This document shows, piece after piece, positions 51,701-59,356 of a DNA stretch of 64,000 bases. The stretch comes from Methylobacterium sp. J-090. GTDB lineage: Bacteria > Pseudomonadota > Alphaproteobacteria > Rhizobiales > Beijerinckiaceae. The notes under the pieces were generated by a model. The model was not told where the DNA came from and made no database searches. It worked only from the letters and a program-made list of their open reading frames with translations. A program made the translations under genes and the position numbers. Location: assembly GCF_022829345.1 (NCBI RefSeq), contig NZ_JAKSXV010000098.1, forward strand, positions 186,001 through 250,000, given 5' to 3'. The stretch's first letter is position 1. Each line of letters begins with the position of its first letter.

Positions 51701-51965
51701 ACAGGACCTCGTGCAATCCTACCTGTGGTTCTCGGCTGCGGGCGCACAGGGTGATGCCGATGCCGCCAAGAAGCGCGACGACGTCGCCGCCAAGCTCGAG
51801 CCGAAGGATCTCGCCACGGCGCGCGGCCTTGTCGCCGCATTCAGGGCCAAGGCTCCCGATCCGGCCCATAACGAGCCGCCGGCACCCCCTACCGCCCCTC
51901 GGACCATGAGCCTGCTGGGTGCGACGCCGCCGGTCCCGACCACGGCACCGCCCCGTCGAGGCTGA
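48726..51965 (+). CDS. PodJ-like SEL1-repeat protein
   Basis: A 1079-residue protein with a proline- and alanine-rich N-terminus, a long predicted coiled-coil region (about residues 90-600), a single membrane helix (KPLLLGLAAIILALGALQA near 738) and a C-terminal block of Sel1-like repeats. Clear examples of the repeats are EGDGAAIYDLAARSADGRGV near 860, QYKLGGIHEKGLGVPRD near 904 and QYNLAVLYARGLGVQQD near 978. This order (coiled coil, transmembrane, Sel1) matches the alphaproteobacterial polarity and localisation factor PodJ. The N-terminal SPD-like repeats of PodJ are not obvious, so the assignment is by architecture. The ATG at 48726 is preferred to a TTG two codons earlier. DUF3429 follows after 154 bases. 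Confidence 0.85.
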   Translation: MTRSAPIDLDGFDPDILDAARDVARRAGVPVETWIASIVTPDEVTEPPRKTPSSTSRKAPANTARETSSGAKAQPQPKIPDAAPAVAAEEARPAPEPARATAPATAMPDPMAQALAQMMQRLDAIDDRIAGEHTAAQAAAARTLAELERRMAELGEQITAPRPIGRRGRSAAVEVRDAVSEIRQRQRELDAHAAPAATVIGDLRSETSRLRASLDGLATGREVGALEQAMHALATGVEGSPAQADLSAVTAPLDRIRAEVDRLCGDTAREVQVRLAADLESLGARVDAVLRSGPEAFADREALDGLFRELQDIRGAIAGLAAPERIEILTSGVAAISAEIARLQTGAGAQANLASLRPLLEDIRASLDRPAQAGLEARIDAMAAKLDALRDGSAVPDGPDSAAIIHRIDALSEKVDRVHINPVGDLIERLEGLGATLRRPMVPDGDLAAIHGMLHDLSVKVDRMGTSDTVSAEGLDALEHQVLALAARIDTRDADPALVGLERTMGDLLAQVSALREEAPLAERAARHAMAETVGGADLGRLQAGLADLRDQQAASEKRLQSTLTGVHTVLERIAGRFVSTETVTGPPEMRAATERALGAAGMPLADPSLNPSPKPAIKPAIKAAGRRAGPQVERPRPDAALGDLPLEPGARRPGREPLRDDADTHASAALDGDIKTSFIAAARRAAQVAQAEATGNASSLNGRHPDTAPVRGEAPASGLAAGRLARLRAELDRRRKPLLLGLAAIILALGALQAIGTSRPVNETVAVTAPETSRADQPATASSPPDPVTTQSLAESAGARDEAAKPAAGKLETTKTEPSKAETTKVGAVRGVPQVSEMAGLSGDLAAVPETLAPLRQAALEGDGAAIYDLAARSADGRGVARDLSLSRKLYDRLAQAGYAPAQYKLGGIHEKGLGVPRDLGQAKLWYGRAAEQGNARAMHNLAVIHAENPMASGKPDYAAAGQWFRRAAEYGLRDSQYNLAVLYARGLGVQQDLVQSYLWFSAAGAQGDADAAKKRDDVAAKLEPKDLATARGLVAAFRAKAPDPAHNEPPAPPTAPRTMSLLGATPPVPTTAPPRRG

Positions 51966-52119
51966 AACCGCGAAGTCGACTCTCGACCCGGGGCGGGCTT
52001 GCCGCGCTGCGGGTATGTGCCGCCTTTCCCCGGACGCGCCGAGGCGTTTGATAGGGAGCGATTCCTTCCTGACGGCGTGGGCCGGCAGGAACGTGAATCC
52101 AGGGACGAGCGGAGAGCCG

Positions 52120-52557
52120 ATGGCGCGCGTGACGACGGTACCGCCGGCGGCCCTGATTCTCGGGATCGCCGGCCTGATCCCGTTCCTCGGCTTCGCCTTC
52201 CTGTCGGTCAGCGGCGGTGATGCGGGCCTGAGCACCATCGGGTTGAGCCCCCGCACCGTGCTCTCGACCTACGGCGCGGTGGTCGCCTCTTTCCTCGGCG
52301 GCATTCGCTGGGGAGCGGCCGCAGCGCGCGGCGGTGGCGGGGCCGACTACGCCATCGCCATCGTGCCCTCGCTCCTGGCCTGGGCGGCCCTCGCGGTCCC
52401 GGCCCCCTGGGACCTGCGGATGCTCGGCTGCCTCGTCCTGGCCTGGGGCTTCATCGACCAGGACCTGCCTCGCCGCGGCCTCGTGCCCGTGTGGCTCGGG
52501 CGGCTGCGGCTGGTGCTGTCGGCGGTGGCGGGCACCTCCCTCCTCGTCGCGGCCTGA
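52120..52557 (+). CDS. DUF3429 membrane protein
   Basis: A 145-residue protein with about five hydrophobic segments, matching DUF3429: LILGIAGLIPFLGFAFL near residue 12, YGAVVASFLGGIRWG near 51 and FIDQDLPRRGLVPVWLGRLR near 110. No catalytic motif is visible and function is unknown. The ATG has GGAGAG eight bases upstream; a longer frame starting at 51919 runs through non-coding sequence. It is on the same strand as the PodJ-like gene, 154 bases downstream, and converges on pdeM. Confidence 0.85.
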   Translation: MARVTTVPPAALILGIAGLIPFLGFAFLSVSGGDAGLSTIGLSPRTVLSTYGAVVASFLGGIRWGAAAARGGGGADYAIAIVPSLLAWAALAVPAPWDLRMLGCLVLAWGFIDQDLPRRGLVPVWLGRLRLVLSAVAGTSLLVAA

Positions 52558-52584
52558 AGGCAGGCAGGCCACCGACGAAGGCCG

Positions 52585-53346
52585 CTAATCCTTCGCCAGC
52601 ATCGCCCGACCGATGGCGAAGACGCGCCCGTCCCCCAGGAGGTGCGCGGTGAAGCCCGCCGGAAACAGCGGCTCGAACACCGGGTGGCGCACGTTGAGCC
52701 CACCCGCATAGGCACCGAAGGCCGGCATGATGAGGCGGCGGCCATCGGTAACGAAGCAGCGGCGGCGCACGGCGCGGCCCCGCATGGCGACCTTGCCGCA
52801 GGGATGCAGGTGGCCGGAGACCTCGCCCTCGACGGCATCCGGGCTCGGTTCGTGCCGCAGGGTCAGGCCGCCCAGGGTCAGGGTCTCGGCATAGCGTCCG
52901 CCCACCCCTTCGGTGACGGCATGATCGTGGTTGCCCGCGATCCAGACCCAGTCGCGTCCTTCCTGAAGCGCCGCCACCATGGCCCGATCGCCGGGCTCCA
53001 TCCGGTCGGGCCCGCGCGCATCGTGAAACGAATCACCGAGCGCGACCACGCGGGCCGGATCGAGGCGGGCCACCACCTCGTGCAGGCAGGCCAGGGTCTC
53101 GCGGGTATCGTAGGGCGGCAGGAACTGGCCCGAGCGCGCGGCAAAGGCCGAGCCTTTCTCCAGATGGAGATCGGATACGACGAGGGTGCGATGCGCGGCC
53201 AGCCACAGGCCGCCGCATAGGTCGAGGGTGAGGTGTTCACCGGCGAGCGTCAGTCCGGGCGCCCTGGTCGTCTTCTCAAGTCTCGCGCCGAGGGCCAAAA
53301 CCGCATCCTCATTCTTGAAGGGGGGCGTTCCACCGCGCTCCGTCAC
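52585..53346 (-). CDS. pdeM: Ligase-associated metallophosphoesterase PdeM
   Basis: Calcineurin-like phosphoesterase accompanying ligase-associated DNA repair genes. The 253-residue protein has the metal-binding motifs VVSDLHLEKGSAFA near residue 56, LGDSFHDARG near 103, WIAGNHDHAVTEG near 135 and SGHLHPCGKV near 177, which are the D-x-H, GD, GNHD and GH-x-H blocks. The GTG start overlaps the helicase stop by four bases (GTGA), so the two are translationally coupled. It is the standard helicase-PdeM pair; the partner ATP-dependent ligase and exonuclease are not in the window. The metal site is intact. Confidence 0.9.
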   Translation of the reverse strand: MTERGGTPPFKNEDAVLALGARLEKTTRAPGLTLAGEHLTLDLCGGLWLAAHRTLVVSDLHLEKGSAFAARSGQFLPPYDTRETLACLHEVVARLDPARVVALGDSFHDARGPDRMEPGDRAMVAALQEGRDWVWIAGNHDHAVTEGVGGRYAETLTLGGLTLRHEPSPDAVEGEVSGHLHPCGKVAMRGRAVRRRCFVTDGRRLIMPAFGAYAGGLNVRHPVFEPLFPAGFTAHLLGDGRVFAIGRAMLAKD

Positions 53347-56018
53347 CCAAGCGCCTCTTCGAGAAGCTGCGCCTCGGCCTCGGCCAGGATCTCGTCCGCG
53401 CCCTCGCCGTAGACCTTCTCCCGCCCGATCTCGAGCATCACGGAGACGGACAGGGGCGAGACGCGGTCGAGGGCCTTGTGGACGATGTGTCCCTGGATGC
53501 GCCTCAACATCACACCGAGGCGCCTCACGTCGAGGAGTCCGGTTGCCGCATCCTGGCGCGCGGCGCGCAGGAGCAGGTGGTCGGGCTGGTGCTTGCGCAG
53601 GACGTCGTAGACGAGGTCCGTCGACATGGTGACCTGGCGCCCGGTCTTCGCCTGCCCCGGATAGCGCCGCTCGATGAGCCCGGCGATGACGGCGCATTGC
53701 CGGAAGGTGCGCTTCATCATCGCCGATTCGTCGAGCCAGGCTTCGAGGTCGTCGCCGAGCATGTCCTCGGCGAACAGGCCCTCCAGGAAGTCGGGCTCCA
53801 GGGCGATGCGCGCGGAGAGATCGCGGGTCATCCAGATGGCGATGCCGTAATCGTTGGCGGCAAAGCCCAGCGGCCGCATGCGCGCGCGCTCCAGGCGGCG
53901 GGTGAGGAGCATGCCCAGAGTCTGGTGGGCGAGGCGGCCCTCGAACGGGAAGGCCGTGAGGTAGTACCGACCCGACCGTGGAAACGTCTCGACCAGCAGG
54001 CCCGTGGCGCCCGGCAGCACCGAGCGCGACCTTTGCTGTACGAGGTAGTCCGAAACCTGGCTCGGCAGGCGGTCCCACTCGAACGGATCGGCGATCAGCG
54101 CCCGCACCCGCGCGGCGAGGAAAGTCGAGATCGGAAACTTGGCGCCGGCATAGGAGGGTATCGCCGGATCGGTGCCGGGACCGGCACGGGTGGCCAGCGC
54201 CTCGTCCTCGGAGAGGCCCTCGAAGCGCAGGACCTCGCCGGCGAACAGGAAGGTGTCGCCGGGGGTGAGGGTATCGGCGAAATCCTCCTCGATCTCCCCG
54301 AGCACCCGCCCGCCCCGGGGCAGCACCGCGCCCGGCCGCGCCCGGTTCGCCCGGGCGAGGCGGACCTTCACCTTGGCCGACTCGACGATGGTGCCGACAT
54401 TCATCCGGTATTGCTGCGCGGTGCGGGCATCGCGCACCCGCCACAACCCGTCGGGGCCGCGTAGGATCTTGGCGAAGCGCTCGTAGGCGCGAAGGGCGTA
54501 GCCGCCCGTGGCGACGTAATCCACCACCGCCTCGAAATCCTCCCAGCTCAGGGTGGCGTAGGGGGCGGCCGAGACGATCTCGTCGTAGAGCTCCCGCGGA
54601 TCGAACGCGTCGGCACAGGCCATGCCGAGGATGTGCTGGGCCAGCACGTCGGGGGCGCCGAGGCGCGCGTCGGGCGTGTCCTGGGCGGCGGCCTCGACGG
54701 CATCGAGGGCGGCCTGGCATTCGAGGATCTCGAAGCGGTTGGCCGGCACGAGGTAGGCTTTCGAGGGCTCGTCCATGCGGTGGTTGGCGCGGCCGATGCG
54801 CTGCATGATCCGGCTCGCGCCCTTCGGCGCGCCGATGTTGACCACGAGGTCAACGTCACCCCAGTCGATGCCGAGGTCGAGGGTGGCCGTGCAGACGATG
54901 GCCCGCAATTGCCCCGCCGCCATGGCCGCCTCCACGCGTCGGCGCTGGGTGGCGTCCAGCGACCCGTGGTGCAGGGCGATGGGGTAGGAGGCCTCGTTGA
55001 TCCGCCACAGTTCCTGAAAGGTGTATTCCGCCTGAAGCCGGGTGTTGACGAAGACCAGCACAGTGCGGTGGCGCCCGATGAGATCGTAGATCGCCGGCAT
55101 CGCCTGCCAGGCGGTGTGGCCAGCGAGCGGCAGGGTGAGACCGGTGTCGAGCATGTGGAGGTCTGGCGCGGCGCCTCCCTGAACGACGACGAGGTCGGCC
55201 ATGGGAGCCTCGAACCCTCCCCCCTCCGCGGGGGAGGGTGGTCGCGGAGCGACCGGGAGAGGGGTTGCGCCGGCCCCTCCGGAAAAGGCGGTGCTCCCCT
55301 CATGCGGGACTTCGTCCCGGCCCGACCCGCTTCGCGGGCCACCCTCTCCCGCAGAGGGGAGAGGGATCGGTGTTTCATCCTCCCTGGTTTGCGGCACGAG
55401 GTACCGGCGCAGATCGTCCGGCTCGCGCACCGTCGCCGACAGGCCGATGGCGGTGAGCCCGGGACTAAGGCGGTGCAGCCGCGCGAGTGCCAGGGACAGG
55501 AGGTCGCCGCGCTTCGACGTGACCAGGGCGTGAAGCTCGTCGAGCACGACGCAGGACAAGTTGGCGAAAAGTTCGGACGCCTCGCGGTGCGCGATGAGCA
55601 GGGCGAGCTGTTCGGGCGTGGTGAGCAGGATGTCGGGCGGGCGCTCGATCTGCCGGGTCCGCTTGTGGGAGGGCGTGTCGCCCGTGCGGGTCTCCACGCG
55701 GATCGGCAGCCCCATCTCGGCGATGGGCGCCTCGAGGTTGCGGGCAATGTCGACGGCCAGCGCCTTCAGGGGCGAGATGTAGAGGGTGTGCAACCCACGC
55801 GACTTCTGGGCGGGCGGGCGCTCCGCGAGGGCGGTCAGGCTCGGCAGGAAGCCCGCCAGCGTCTTGCCCGCGCCCGTGGGGGCCACCAGCAGGGCGGAGC
55901 GGCCCGCCCGGACGATGACGAGCAGGTCGAGCTGGTGCGGCCGGGGCGTCCAGCCGCGCGCGGAAAACCACGCCGCGAACCGTTCGGGCAGGGCGTGGTC
56001 CGGGGGAGGCGGGCTCAG
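53343..56018 (-). CDS. Ligase-associated DEXH-box helicase (Lhr-like)
   Basis: ATP-dependent helicase of the ligase-associated Lhr family (891 residues in the longest likely form). Walker A is LLVAPTGAGKTLAGFLPS near residue 40, the DEXH box is VVLDELHALVTSKRGD near 150, SATVREPDDL near 188, and a second RecA domain carries HHGSLDATQRRRVE near 340. The C-terminal part includes the Lhr-type winged-helix and Lhr core regions. No ATG, GTG or TTG fits the 5' end: the frame enters from inside the hydrolase gene, and the nearest plausible start is CTG at 56018, overlapping the hydrolase stop. Bases about 55211-55370 (residues about 217-270) are an in-frame array of palindromes that looks inserted. 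Confidence 0.9.
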   Translation of the reverse strand: MSPPPPDHALPERFAAWFSARGWTPRPHQLDLLVIVRAGRSALLVAPTGAGKTLAGFLPSLTALAERPPAQKSRGLHTLYISPLKALAVDIARNLEAPIAEMGLPIRVETRTGDTPSHKRTRQIERPPDILLTTPEQLALLIAHREASELFANLSCVVLDELHALVTSKRGDLLSLALARLHRLSPGLTAIGLSATVREPDDLRRYLVPQTREDETPIPLPSAGEGGPRSGSGRDEVPHEGSTAFSGGAGATPLPVAPRPPSPAEGGGFEAPMADLVVVQGGAAPDLHMLDTGLTLPLAGHTAWQAMPAIYDLIGRHRTVLVFVNTRLQAEYTFQELWRINEASYPIALHHGSLDATQRRRVEAAMAAGQLRAIVCTATLDLGIDWGDVDLVVNIGAPKGASRIMQRIGRANHRMDEPSKAYLVPANRFEILECQAALDAVEAAAQDTPDARLGAPDVLAQHILGMACADAFDPRELYDEIVSAAPYATLSWEDFEAVVDYVATGGYALRAYERFAKILRGPDGLWRVRDARTAQQYRMNVGTIVESAKVKVRLARANRARPGAVLPRGGRVLGEIEEDFADTLTPGDTFLFAGEVLRFEGLSEDEALATRAGPGTDPAIPSYAGAKFPISTFLAARVRALIADPFEWDRLPSQVSDYLVQQRSRSVLPGATGLLVETFPRSGRYYLTAFPFEGRLAHQTLGMLLTRRLERARMRPLGFAANDYGIAIWMTRDLSARIALEPDFLEGLFAEDMLGDDLEAWLDESAMMKRTFRQCAVIAGLIERRYPGQAKTGRQVTMSTDLVYDVLRKHQPDHLLLRAARQDAATGLLDVRRLGVMLRRIQGHIVHKALDRVSPLSVSVMLEIGREKVYGEGADEILAEAEAQLLEEALG
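55211..55370. repeat. In-frame array of palindromes inside the helicase gene
   Basis: Five perfect hairpins in about 155 bases: 55214-55223 with 55230-55239 (10 bp), 55240-55245 with 55249-55254, 55305-55310 with 55314-55319, 55326-55330 with 55334-55338, and 55342-55350 with 55357-55365. The two ends are related in inverted order. The wording (ccctcccc...ggggaggg, then ggtcgc...gcgacc) resembles dispersed intergenic repeats of Methylobacterium and other alphaproteobacteria. The helicase frame reads straight through, giving a serine-, glycine- and proline-rich stretch. Confidence 0.75.
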
Positions 56019-56977
56019 GCGAGGGCCATCAGGAAGCGGTCGATGAGTTCCAGGGCCCGCTCCGACATGGCGCCGGGATAGCGCACGAAGACGTGGCAGC
56101 CGCCGGGATAGATCGCCGTGTGGCCGCCGTTGCCCGCCGCCGCCCAGCGCGACGACATGTAGAGGGTGTCGTCGAGGAGCGGATCGTGGGTGCCGACGGT
56201 GAACAGGGCGGGGGGCAACCCGGCAAGATCGGCGTAGAGTGGAGAAACGTCCGGGCGGCGGCGATCGATTCCATCGCGAACATAGTCGTTGGCGAAGGTG
56301 GTGAGATCCTTGGTGTTCACCACGAGGCGCTCGTCGCCCCAGTTGCGCACGCTCGGGGTCAAGCCGAGGTCGAAGAACCCGGCATTGAGGTTGGCGCCCC
56401 GGAACGCGCGCGGCAAGCTGTGCCGGTCGCGCAGGCGCAGGAGCGTCATCACGGCGAGATGGGCACCCGCCGATTCGCCCCCGATGGTGAGGGCGGTGAC
56501 GCCGAGCTCCGCCCGGCCCGGTCCGGCGAGCCACAGGGCGGCGGCCTCGCAATCTTCGAGGGCGGCCGGATAGGGATGCTCGGGGGCGAGGCGGTACTCG
56601 ACGGAGAGGCAGACGAAGCCGCAGGTGTCGGCAATGCGCTCCAGCCAGGGGTCCTGCTCGTCGGCCGCCCCCCACACCCAGCCGCCGCGATGGATGTGAA
56701 GATAGGCACCACGCGCCTTCGGCCATTTCTTCGCGTCGGGCCGGATCATCCTGAGCGCCAGGGGACCACCGGGGCCGTTGATGGTCACGGTCTCGGCGCG
56801 CGCGCTGCGCGGCATGGCGGGCGAGGCCTTGGTGCCCAGGCGGCGGCGCTCGCGCACCTCTGCGATGGGAATCGACCACGGATCGGACTGGGCCGCATGC
56901 GCCGCGATGATCTCGGCGTTGAGCCGCTTGGTGTCCGGATCGATCGTCGCCGGGTCGAACAGGGCGTGGTCGATCAT
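56015..56977 (-). CDS. Alpha/beta-hydrolase (hormone-sensitive-lipase family)
   Basis: Serine hydrolase of the HSL/esterase group. The 320-residue protein has an oxyanion-type block LHIHRGGWVWGAA near residue 93 (HxxGG in place of the usual HGGG), the nucleophile motif GGESAGAHLAV near 167, the acid residue region in GTHDPLLDD near 262 and the histidine in GGCHVFVRYPG near 292. Substrate unknown; an ester or carbamate of medium size is likely. Its stop is the point at which the helicase frame enters, so the two genes overlap or abut. The slightly changed oxyanion motif is worth noting when comparing with known esterases. Confidence 0.88.
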   Translation of the reverse strand: MIDHALFDPATIDPDTKRLNAEIIAAHAAQSDPWSIPIAEVRERRRLGTKASPAMPRSARAETVTINGPGGPLALRMIRPDAKKWPKARGAYLHIHRGGWVWGAADEQDPWLERIADTCGFVCLSVEYRLAPEHPYPAALEDCEAAALWLAGPGRAELGVTALTIGGESAGAHLAVMTLLRLRDRHSLPRAFRGANLNAGFFDLGLTPSVRNWGDERLVVNTKDLTTFANDYVRDGIDRRRPDVSPLYADLAGLPPALFTVGTHDPLLDDTLYMSSRWAAAGNGGHTAIYPGGCHVFVRYPGAMSERALELIDRFLMALA

Positions 56978-57180
56978 GGGTCGCTTCGTTTCATGACAAA
57001 AACAGATCGTCCCAACTTGGACCGCGCGGCGCGCATTGCCACCTGCGCTGTCGGCAGCAACCCGCCTAACGCCCGAGCGCCGATCCGGTTTCGACGGGGT
57101 GTGCTGATTCGGTCACGCTTCCGCCAGCTTCGGCGGGTTCAGAGAGACCACAGGCCGCGCGCCGCAAGGACCCTTTTCCG

Positions 57181-57525
57181 ATGAGCATCGACAACGACCC
57201 GCGCCGCTCGCAGCCATTCCCCGGCCAGCCCTATGCCGGCGCCTTCCCGCAAGCGGAGCGCCGCTCGACCCTGCGTCGTTTCCTCGGTGGGTCGCCGGCG
57301 GCGGTGTTCGCCAAGCTGCTCTTCCTGTCGATCCTCGTCGGCGCCGTGATGGCGATGCTCGGGGTCACGCCGGGGCTGCTGTTCTGGCACGCCTACGACG
57401 CCGTGCGCGCCCTGGTCGATCTCGGCCTCGACACGTTTCACGATTTCGGCCGCTGGATCCTCGCGGGCGCCGTGGTGGTGGTGCCCCTGTGGCTGCTGTC
57501 GCGCTTCTTCGTCGTCTCGAAGTAG
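57181..57525 (+). CDS. Small membrane protein (DUF6460-like)
   Basis: A 114-residue protein with a disordered N-terminus (about residues 1-30) and two membrane segments (about residues 42-62 and 92-110) around a conserved-looking block RFLGGSPAAVFAKLLFLSILVGA. It resembles the DUF6460 family known from Rhizobiales; that match is from memory. No enzymatic motif. The ATG at 57181 is followed by MSIDNDPRRSQPFPGQ. It converges on the L,D-transpeptidase across a strong hairpin. Confidence 0.75.
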   Translation: MSIDNDPRRSQPFPGQPYAGAFPQAERRSTLRRFLGGSPAAVFAKLLFLSILVGAVMAMLGVTPGLLFWHAYDAVRALVDLGLDTFHDFGRWILAGAVVVVPLWLLSRFFVVSK

Positions 57526-57537
57526 GGCGCAACGAGA

Positions 57538-57563
57538 AAGGGCCGGTGTCTCCACCGGCCCTT
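57538..57563. terminator. Bidirectional hairpin between convergent genes
   Basis: A perfect 11-bp stem (AAGGGCCGGTG, 57538-57548, with CACCGGCCCTT, 57553-57563) with a TCTC loop, 12 bases past the small membrane protein stop and 27 past the transpeptidase stop. The A and T ends give short tracts for both directions. Confidence 0.85.
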
Positions 57564-57589
57564 CCGCAGCTCGATTTCGCTCGACGCGA

Positions 57590-58258
57590 TCAGCGCACCA
57601 CGATGACCTTCGCGCCGACCTTGGCGCGGGTGTAGAGATCGCTGACGTCCTCGTTGGTCATGCGGATGCAGCCCGAGGACACGGCGGTGCCTATGGTCTC
57701 CGGCTCGTTGGAGCCGTGGATGCGGTAGATCGAGTTGCCGAGGTACATGGCGCGGGCGCCCAGCGGGTTCTCGATGCCGCCCTTCATGAAGCGCGGCAGG
57801 TCGGGACGGCGACGCAGCATCTCCGAGGGCGGACGCCAATCGGGCCATTCGCGCTTCATCGTAATGGTCTGCACGCCGCCCCAGGTGAAGCCCGGACGAC
57901 CGACGCCGACGCCGTAGCGCAGGGCCTGCCCGTCACCGAGCACGTAGTACAGCCGACGCTCGGCGGTGGAGACCACGATGGTGCCGGGCGCGTAGTTGCC
58001 GGCATAGGCCACCTGCTCGCGCTGGATCGCCGACATCTGCGGCACGGCCGAGGCCATGGGGTCCGCCGGCGAGAGCGAGGCATTGGAGGTCGGGACGGCG
58101 ACGGCGGCCACCGGCTCGGCCTGGGGCCGCACCCGCAGCACCAGGGCATTGTCGAGGGGCTGGCGGGTGAGGGGATCGATCTCGTAGGCGGCAGCGGGCG
58201 AGGCCCACGCGCCAAGCGCGCAGGCGAGCCCGGTGAGGGCGGGGGCGAAACGGCGCAT
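57590..58258 (-). CDS. L,D-transpeptidase (YkuD family)
   Basis: Periplasmic enzyme making 3-3 peptidoglycan cross-links or attaching proteins to the wall. The 222-residue protein has a signal peptide (MRRFAPALTGLACALGAWASPAAA, cleavage near residue 24) and a C-terminal YkuD domain. The catalytic block is IYRIHGSNEPETIG (histidine near residue 178) followed by SSGCIRMTNEDVSDLY, the SxGCxR catalytic motif near 193. GTIVVSTAERRLYYVLGDG near 93 begins the domain. The ATG at 58258 gives the signal peptide; an upstream ATG adds unrelated sequence. It is transcribed toward the small membrane protein and shares the hairpin terminator. Confidence 0.93.
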   Translation of the reverse strand: MRRFAPALTGLACALGAWASPAAAYEIDPLTRQPLDNALVLRVRPQAEPVAAVAVPTSNASLSPADPMASAVPQMSAIQREQVAYAGNYAPGTIVVSTAERRLYYVLGDGQALRYGVGVGRPGFTWGGVQTITMKREWPDWRPPSEMLRRRPDLPRFMKGGIENPLGARAMYLGNSIYRIHGSNEPETIGTAVSSGCIRMTNEDVSDLYTRAKVGAKVIVVR

Positions 58259-58456
58259 CGGGGCCTCTCGAGGGCAGTCGGAATCTACGGTGGGCAGCTC
58301 GACGCACGGTACCGCGCGAGGCATGCCCAAGACGTAAACGCTGGGGTTCCAAAGCCAAGCTCTATCCGCGGTGCAGCATCGGTTGCCGCGACGTCGTGAC
58401 TCCGTGGCCACACTGTGGCGCCTTGGCCGTAAGACCGTCTGGTTCAGGCCGCAGGC

Positions 58457-59320
58457 TCAGGCGTCGTCGAGGCCGAGATCGATGATCGGCGCGCTGTGGG
58501 TGATCCAGCCGCAGGAGATGAGATCGACGCCGGACGCCGCCACGGCGCCCACGGTCTCGCGGGTGATTCGGCCCGAGGCCTCGCTGAGGGCGCGCCCATC
58601 GATCATCCGCACGGCCTCGCGCAGCTGATCCGGGTTCATGTTGTCGAGGAGCACGGCGTCGGCGCCGACGGACAGCGCTTCCTCCAGTTGAGCGAGGGTA
58701 TCGACCTCGCACTCGATCTTGACGAGGTGGCCCGCATAGGCCCGCGCCCGGGTGATGGCCGGGACGATGCCGCCGGCCACCGCCACGTGGTTGTCCTTGA
58801 TGAGCACGGCGTCGTCGAGACCGAAGCGGTGATTCGAGCCGCCGCCCGCCCGAACGGCGTGCTTCTCAAGGGCGCGCAGGCCCGGCGTGGTCTTGCGGGT
58901 GCAGACGATGCGGGCCTTGCCGTGGGGTCGCGCCGCTTCGACGAGGCCCGCTGTGGCGGTAGCGACGCCGGACATCCGGCACAGGAGGTTCAGGGCGACG
59001 CGCTCGGCGGTGATGATGGCGCGGGCCGGGCCCGAGAGGCGGATCACCACGTCGCCCGGCCCCACGCGGGCGCCGTCGCCCCGCACGACCGTCACCGCCA
59101 CGGCGGGGTCGATGAGCCCGAAGGCGATCACGGCCGCGTCGATGCCGGAGATCACCCCGTCCTGGCGGGCGGCGATGACGGCACTCATGGTCAGGGAGGC
59201 CGGCACGATGGCGTCGGTGGTGATGTCGCCGGCCCGGCCGAGATCCTCCAGCAGGGCCGCCCGGACGATGGGCTCGATCATCAGGCGCGGCAGGGGGACG
59301 AGGTGGAGATCGTCGGTCAT
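58457..59320 (-). CDS. nadC: Nicotinate-nucleotide pyrophosphorylase (quinolinate phosphoribosyltransferase)
   Basis: Converts quinolinate and PRPP to nicotinate mononucleotide, the third step of NAD de novo synthesis. The 287-residue protein has the family landmarks ALLEDLGRAGDITTDAIVP near residue 18, ARIVCTRKTTPGLRALEK near 137 and GGSNHRFGLDDAVLIKDNHVA near 159 (20 residues or fewer per named part). The C-terminal IECEVDTLAQLEEAL region follows. Length is usual. The ATG start lies 36 bases after the nadB stop, so it is the last gene of the nadA-nadB-nadC operon. Confidence 0.97.
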   Translation of the reverse strand: MTDDLHLVPLPRLMIEPIVRAALLEDLGRAGDITTDAIVPASLTMSAVIAARQDGVISGIDAAVIAFGLIDPAVAVTVVRGDGARVGPGDVVIRLSGPARAIITAERVALNLLCRMSGVATATAGLVEAARPHGKARIVCTRKTTPGLRALEKHAVRAGGGSNHRFGLDDAVLIKDNHVAVAGGIVPAITRARAYAGHLVKIECEVDTLAQLEEALSVGADAVLLDNMNPDQLREAVRMIDGRALSEASGRITRETVGAVAASGVDLISCGWITHSAPIIDLGLDDA

Positions 59321-59356
59321 GGCAGCCCTCCCGGGCGGTTCTGGCGGCGGGACGGA

